From assembly GCF_015751765.1 (NCBI RefSeq), contig NZ_JADOTX010000001.1, positions 6,138,001 through 6,202,000 on the forward strand: a stretch of DNA of 64,000 nt, in the 5' to 3' direction. This DNA comes from Micromonospora ureilytica. Lineage in GTDB: Bacteria; Actinomycetota; Actinomycetes; Mycobacteriales; Micromonosporaceae. Under the pieces are notes generated by a model that did not search any database, was not told the DNA's origin, and saw nothing but the letters and a program-made list of their open reading frames with translations. The translations under genes and the position numbers were made by a program. Shown here piece by piece: positions 60,640 to 64,000 of the stretch. Numbering within the stretch: position 1 is the first letter of the stretch; every line of letters begins with the position of its first letter.

Positions 60640-60666
60640 ACCAGCGAACTCCCGCGTCTCGCGGCG

Positions 60667-61911
60667 GTGACCCGGCCGCACCGGGGGGCCGGCTTGGCCG
60701 GTTCCCCAGTTGTGCCGTACCCGCACGGCGGCCTGGCGCGGCACGCCAACCTGCCGCCCGGTGAGCGGTTGCGGGTGCTGCTGGTGGAGGACGACGAGGG
60801 CGACGCCTTCCTGGTCGGTGAGCTGCTCGCCGAGACGAACTCGATGATCGACCTGCTGGTCGCCACCAGCCTGCGGGAGGCGCGGCAGCGGATCAGCGAC
60901 GTCGACTGCGTCCTGCTCGACCTTGGCCTGCCCGACGCGCAGGGCCTGGACGGGCTGCGCCAGGTGCTGGAGATGTCCAGCGGCGCCGCGGTCTGCGTGC
61001 TGACCGGCCGCACGGACGAGCACCTGGGTGTCGTGGCGGTCGCCGAGGGTGCACAGGACTACCTGGTCAAGGGCCAGGTCGACGGGGTGCTGCTGACCCG
61101 GGCGCTGCGCTACGCCGTGGAGCGTAAGCGCGCCGACGAGAACGCCCGCCGGTTGCGCGAGGTCGAGCTGCGCCAGGCCGAGTCGGCCCGACTCGAACGC
61201 GGGCTGCTGCCCCAACCGCTGATGACGACCGACCAGGTGGCGGTGCACACCTTCTACCGGCCCGGCCGGCACGCCGCGTTGATCGGCGGGGACTTCTTCG
61301 ACGTGGTGCAGACCCACCCGGACCGCCTCGACCTGATCGTCGGCGACGTCTGCGGGCACGGGGTGGACGAGGCCGCGCTCGGGGTCGAGCTGCGGGTGGC
61401 CTGGCGTGCCCTGGTGCTCGCCCGAGTGCCGGACGACGAGGTGCTGCCCGCCCTGGAGCAGGTGCTGATGAGTGAGCGCCGCCTCCAGGAGATCTTCGCG
61501 ACGGTGGCCGCCGTCAGACTGGACCTGGCCGCCAACCGGGCGACCGTCCGACTGGCCGGGCACCCGCCACCGCTGCTGCTCTCCGGCGGCCGGGTCGTCC
61601 CGGTGCCCGCGCCCGGCGGCCTGCTGCTGGGCGTACGTCCTCGCCGGCCGATAGCCTACGACCTGGAGTTCGACACCGATGACTGGTCCCTGCTGATGTA
61701 CACCGACGGCCTGATCGAGGGGCGGGTGGGTGCCGGCAACGAACGGCTCGACGTGCCGGGCCTCAGTGGGTTGCTGGACGAGCCGGCCAACCGTTCGGTG
61801 TCGCTGCCCGAACTGCCGGCCTGGCTGGTCGGCCGGGCCGAGCGGCTCAACGGTGGCGCGCTCGCCGACGACGTGGCCATGCTGCTGGTCAGCCGCGGTG
61901 GTGGCCGGTGA
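60667..61911 (+). CDS. receiver-PP2C (RsbU-like) signalling phosphatase
   Basis: A 414-aa response regulator with a phosphatase output. The receiver (about 34-150) reads LRVLLVEDDEGDAFLVGELL with acceptor in CVLLDLGLP and the lysine in DYLVKGQ. After a coiled linker (RLREVELRQAESARLERGLL) comes the SpoIIE/PP2C domain (about 200-410) with GGDFFDVVQ, IVGDVCGHGVDEAAL and LMYTDGLIEG. It should dephosphorylate an anti-sigma antagonist. If ATC 60637 starts the gene, ten residues are added (ITSELPRLAA). It overlaps the kinase by GTGA. Confidence 0.92.
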   Translation: MTRPHRGAGLAGSPVVPYPHGGLARHANLPPGERLRVLLVEDDEGDAFLVGELLAETNSMIDLLVATSLREARQRISDVDCVLLDLGLPDAQGLDGLRQVLEMSSGAAVCVLTGRTDEHLGVVAVAEGAQDYLVKGQVDGVLLTRALRYAVERKRADENARRLREVELRQAESARLERGLLPQPLMTTDQVAVHTFYRPGRHAALIGGDFFDVVQTHPDRLDLIVGDVCGHGVDEAALGVELRVAWRALVLARVPDDEVLPALEQVLMSERRLQEIFATVAAVRLDLAANRATVRLAGHPPPLLLSGGRVVPVPAPGGLLLGVRPRRPIAYDLEFDTDDWSLLMYTDGLIEGRVGAGNERLDVPGLSGLLDEPANRSVSLPELPAWLVGRAERLNGGALADDVAMLLVSRGGGR

Positions 61912-63641
61912 AGCCGGTTATCGGCGGCTGGAGTCTGCGCCGCCGGGTGATCACCCTGCTCACCGTCGTGGGCGTGTTGCTGATCGGCCTGGCCACCGCG
62001 GAGGCGGCGATGGCCGCCCGCAACCGCACCCAGATCGACGCCGTCCTGAACGAGACCGGCCCGTTGCGGGTGCAGTCGCAGGAGCTGCTCAACGCGCTGC
62101 TCGACCAGGAGACGGCGATCCGGGGGTACGCGGTCAGCGGCGACCCGGACGACCTGAACCCCTATCGGGAGGGGCTGGAGCAGGAGAAGAGCGTCGTCGC
62201 CTCGATGCGGACGCTGCTCGACGACTATCCACAGATCAGCCAGGAGCTGCGGACCGTCGAGGAGCATGTCACGCGGTGGCGGCAGTCGGTTGCGCAGCCG
62301 GTGATCATCACCACCGAGCAGAGCGGCACCAGCGCCGGCCAGGCGTTGGTCACCGAAGCGGCCCGGCAACAGTTCGACGAGGTGCGCTCGGCGGTGAACG
62401 ACCTCCAGGAGGAGGTCCTGGCCGCCCGGGAGCAGACCGCCGACAACGTGCGTACCAGCAGCAACGTGCTGGTCGTCCTGCTGATCGTCGCCGCCCTGGT
62501 GGTGGTCGTGGCCGGTGCCGTGCTGCTGCTCTCGCTGGACCGGATGGTGGTCCGGCCACTGACCGGCCTGGCCACCCAGGTCCGTGAGGTCGCCGAGGGC
62601 GACTACCAGCACCGCATCGCCACCGTCGGCCCCCCGGAGTTCATCCGGCTCGGGGAGGACGTGGACGCGATGCGGCAGAAGATCGCCGCCGACCTGGCCG
62701 AGGTCCGGGCCGCCCGCGAGCGGATCGAGTGGGTCAACAGTCAGCTCCAGAAGCAGGCCGAGGAGTTGACCCGGTCCAACCGTGACCTGGAGCAGTTCGC
62801 GTACGTCGCCTCGCACGATCTGCAGGAGCCGCTGCGTAAGGTCGCCAGCTTCTGCCAGCTGCTCCAGCGCCGTTACGCCGGGCAGCTCGACGAGCGGGCC
62901 GACCAGTACATCGCCTTCGCGGTGGACGGCGCGCAACGGATGCAGCGGCTGATCAACGATCTGCTCGCGTTCTCCCGGATCGGGCGGCTCACCACCGGCT
63001 TCGTCGAGGTCGACCTCAACAAGGTGATGGGCGACGTGGCCGGCCAGACCGAGGCCGCCCGGCAGTACGCGGACGCCGAGCTGACCTGGACCGAGCTGCC
63101 GGTGATCTCGGGTGAGGAACCGCTGCTCACCAACCTGCTGGCCAACCTGGTCAGCAACTCGATCAAGTTCCGCCGTCCGGACGTACCGTCGAAGGTGCAC
63201 GTCTCGGCCCGGTTGGTGGGCGCCGAGTGGGAGATCACCTGTCAGGACAACGGCATCGGGATCGAGCCGGAGTTCGCCGACAAGATCTTTGTGATCTTCC
63301 AACGGCTGCACTCGAAGGACGCGTACCCGGGCACCGGCATCGGGTTGGCGATCGTCAAGAAGATCGTCGAGTACCACGGCGGTCGCGTCTGGGTGGACAC
63401 CGACGTGCCGGAGGGCACGGCGATCCGGTTCACCCTGCCGGCGCTCCCCGGGGACGTCGCGGCGGCTGCCGCTGCCGATTCCGCGCAGGAGGCGAACGCC
63501 GTGACCGTGGGCGATCCGACGCCCTCGACGGAGGCTCCGGCAGCGCCGACGGAGCAGGCCGACGGGTCGGACCAGCCGGACCGGGCCGACGAGCCGCCGG
63601 AAAGCGGTAGAACGGGTGACATGAGGGAGACGGTGGGATGA
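61908..63641 (+). CDS. CHASE3-HAMP sensor histidine kinase
   Basis: A 577-aa membrane kinase. TM1 (about 12-34) leads to an extracytoplasmic CHASE3 domain ([20 protein letters not shown]). TM2 (about 185-208) is followed by HAMP, a coiled linker, HisKA with His303 in [13 protein letters not shown], and HATPase_c ([36 protein letters not shown]). The C-terminal 70 residues are acidic and low-complexity. This kinase type resembles phytochrome-like/Rcp-coupled ones. GTG 61908 overlaps the phosphatase stop and the TGA overlaps the next receiver (ATGA). Confidence 0.92.
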   Translation: MKPVIGGWSLRRRVITLLTVVGVLLIGLATAEAAMAARNRTQIDAVLNETGPLRVQSQELLNALLDQETAIRGYAVSGDPDDLNPYREGLEQEKSVVASMRTLLDDYPQISQELRTVEEHVTRWRQSVAQPVIITTEQSGTSAGQALVTEAARQQFDEVRSAVNDLQEEVLAAREQTADNVRTSSNVLVVLLIVAALVVVVAGAVLLLSLDRMVVRPLTGLATQVREVAEGDYQHRIATVGPPEFIRLGEDVDAMRQKIAADLAEVRAARERIEWVNSQLQKQAEELTRSNRDLEQFAYVASHDLQEPLRKVASFCQLLQRRYAGQLDERADQYIAFAVDGAQRMQRLINDLLAFSRIGRLTTGFVEVDLNKVMGDVAGQTEAARQYADAELTWTELPVISGEEPLLTNLLANLVSNSIKFRRPDVPSKVHVSARLVGAEWEITCQDNGIGIEPEFADKIFVIFQRLHSKDAYPGTGIGLAIVKKIVEYHGGRVWVDTDVPEGTAIRFTLPALPGDVAAAAAADSAQEANAVTVGDPTPSTEAPAAPTEQADGSDQPDRADEPPESGRTGDMRETVG

Positions 63642-64000
63642 CCGCGCCGGCGGATGGCAAGAGCCCGATCGAGGTCCTGCTCGTGGAGGACGACCCGGGT
63701 GACGTGCTGATGACCCAGGAAGCTTTCGAGGAACACAAGCTGCGTAACCGGCTGACCGTCGTCTCCGACGGGGCCGAGGCGCTGGCCTACCTGCGACAGG
63801 AGGGCCAGTACGCCGACGCGGTGGCGCCCGACCTGATCCTGCTCGATCTCAACCTCCCCCGGCGCGACGGCCGGGAGGTGCTGGAAGAGATCAAGAAGGA
63901 CGAGAACCTGCGCCGGATCCCGGTGGTGGTGCTCACCACCTCACAGGCCGACGAGGACATCCTGCGCAGCTACCAGCTGCACGCCAACGCCTACGTGACG
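63638..64000 (+). CDS. Rcp1-like single-domain response regulator, cut by window end
   Basis: The first 121 codons of a receiver domain: [20 protein letters not shown], phospho-acceptor in [15 protein letters not shown], and [13 protein letters not shown]. The wide acidic start and the NLPRRDG motif are typical of the Rcp1 family that pairs with CHASE3/phytochrome kinases. ATG 63638 overlaps the kinase stop. The end lies outside the window. Confidence 0.92.
   Translation, partial: MTAPADGKSPIEVLLVEDDPGDVLMTQEAFEEHKLRNRLTVVSDGAEALAYLRQEGQYADAVAPDLILLDLNLPRRDGREVLEEIKKDENLRRIPVVVLTTSQADEDILRSYQLHANAYVT

Overview
The window is GC-rich actinomycete chromosomal DNA, most likely from Micromonospora or a close relative. 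This is an inference from the very high third-position GC, frequent GTG starts, 4-bp ATGA/GTGA gene overlaps, a rex-hemA-hemC-hemD-hemB operon with a Rex operator, Micromonospora-style intergenic palindromes, and an integrated pSAM2-type element. No rRNA, tRNA or CRISPR array was seen.

Positions 1-30,445 are core-like chromosome. They hold an acyl-CoA ligase, a glutaredoxin-like protein and a HAD hydrolase; a NarL-type two-component pair; the redox-controlled heme operon (rex, hemA, hemC, cobA-hemD fusion, hemB); a HTH protein behind two DnaA-box-like sites; a large secreted nuclease; a GNAT protein; a lytic transglycosylase; an FmdB-type zinc ribbon; a cyclase-like/NB-ARC/TPR regulator; secreted phospholipase A2 and a family-10-like glycosyl hydrolase; an amino-acid permease; a BON-methyltransferase fusion; an ABC-F ATPase; a ROK protein; and small TPR and Smr proteins.

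Positions about 30,433-45,264 are an actinomycete integrative and conjugative element (AICE) inserted at the 3' end of the Smr-domain gene. A 12-bp repeat that restores the codons Arg-Trp-Lys-stop lies at both ends. The element carries integrase, excisionase, a RepSA-like rolling-circle initiator, a DUF2637/Spd-like membrane protein, a NUDIX protein, a SprT-like metalloprotease, small hypothetical genes, a TraSA-like FtsK translocase and its membrane partner. Most of these are joined by 4-bp overlaps on the minus strand. Three near-identical 18-bp palindromes (TTGACAC[G/C]TACGTGTCA[A/C]) mark the int/xis leader, a site inside the SprT gene, and the tra leader, and look like one regulon. The right part is cargo: an XRE-TPR regulator with a monooxygenase-fold protein, then a two-gene unit whose products share a QHNH-SGVF-G-DN-G-I motif, then a 546-bp noncoding block with nested long inverted repeats, then a low-GC membrane protein.

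Positions 45,265-64,000 return to chromosome: small membrane proteins, a NUDIX gene, an XRE-TPR regulator divergent from a four-gene cassette of tiny coupled genes, a DinB/methyltransferase/GNAT operon, another NUDIX gene, a 2OG-Fe(II) oxygenase with a threonine-dehydratase-like enzyme, an NB-ARC/TPR protein, a membrane M28 peptidase, and a coupled signalling operon (receiver-PP2C phosphatase, CHASE3-HAMP histidine kinase, Rcp1-like receiver cut by the window end). The strongest candidates for something undescribed are the shared-motif pair at 42,712-43,743 with the structured DNA beside it, and the AICE palindrome regulon.
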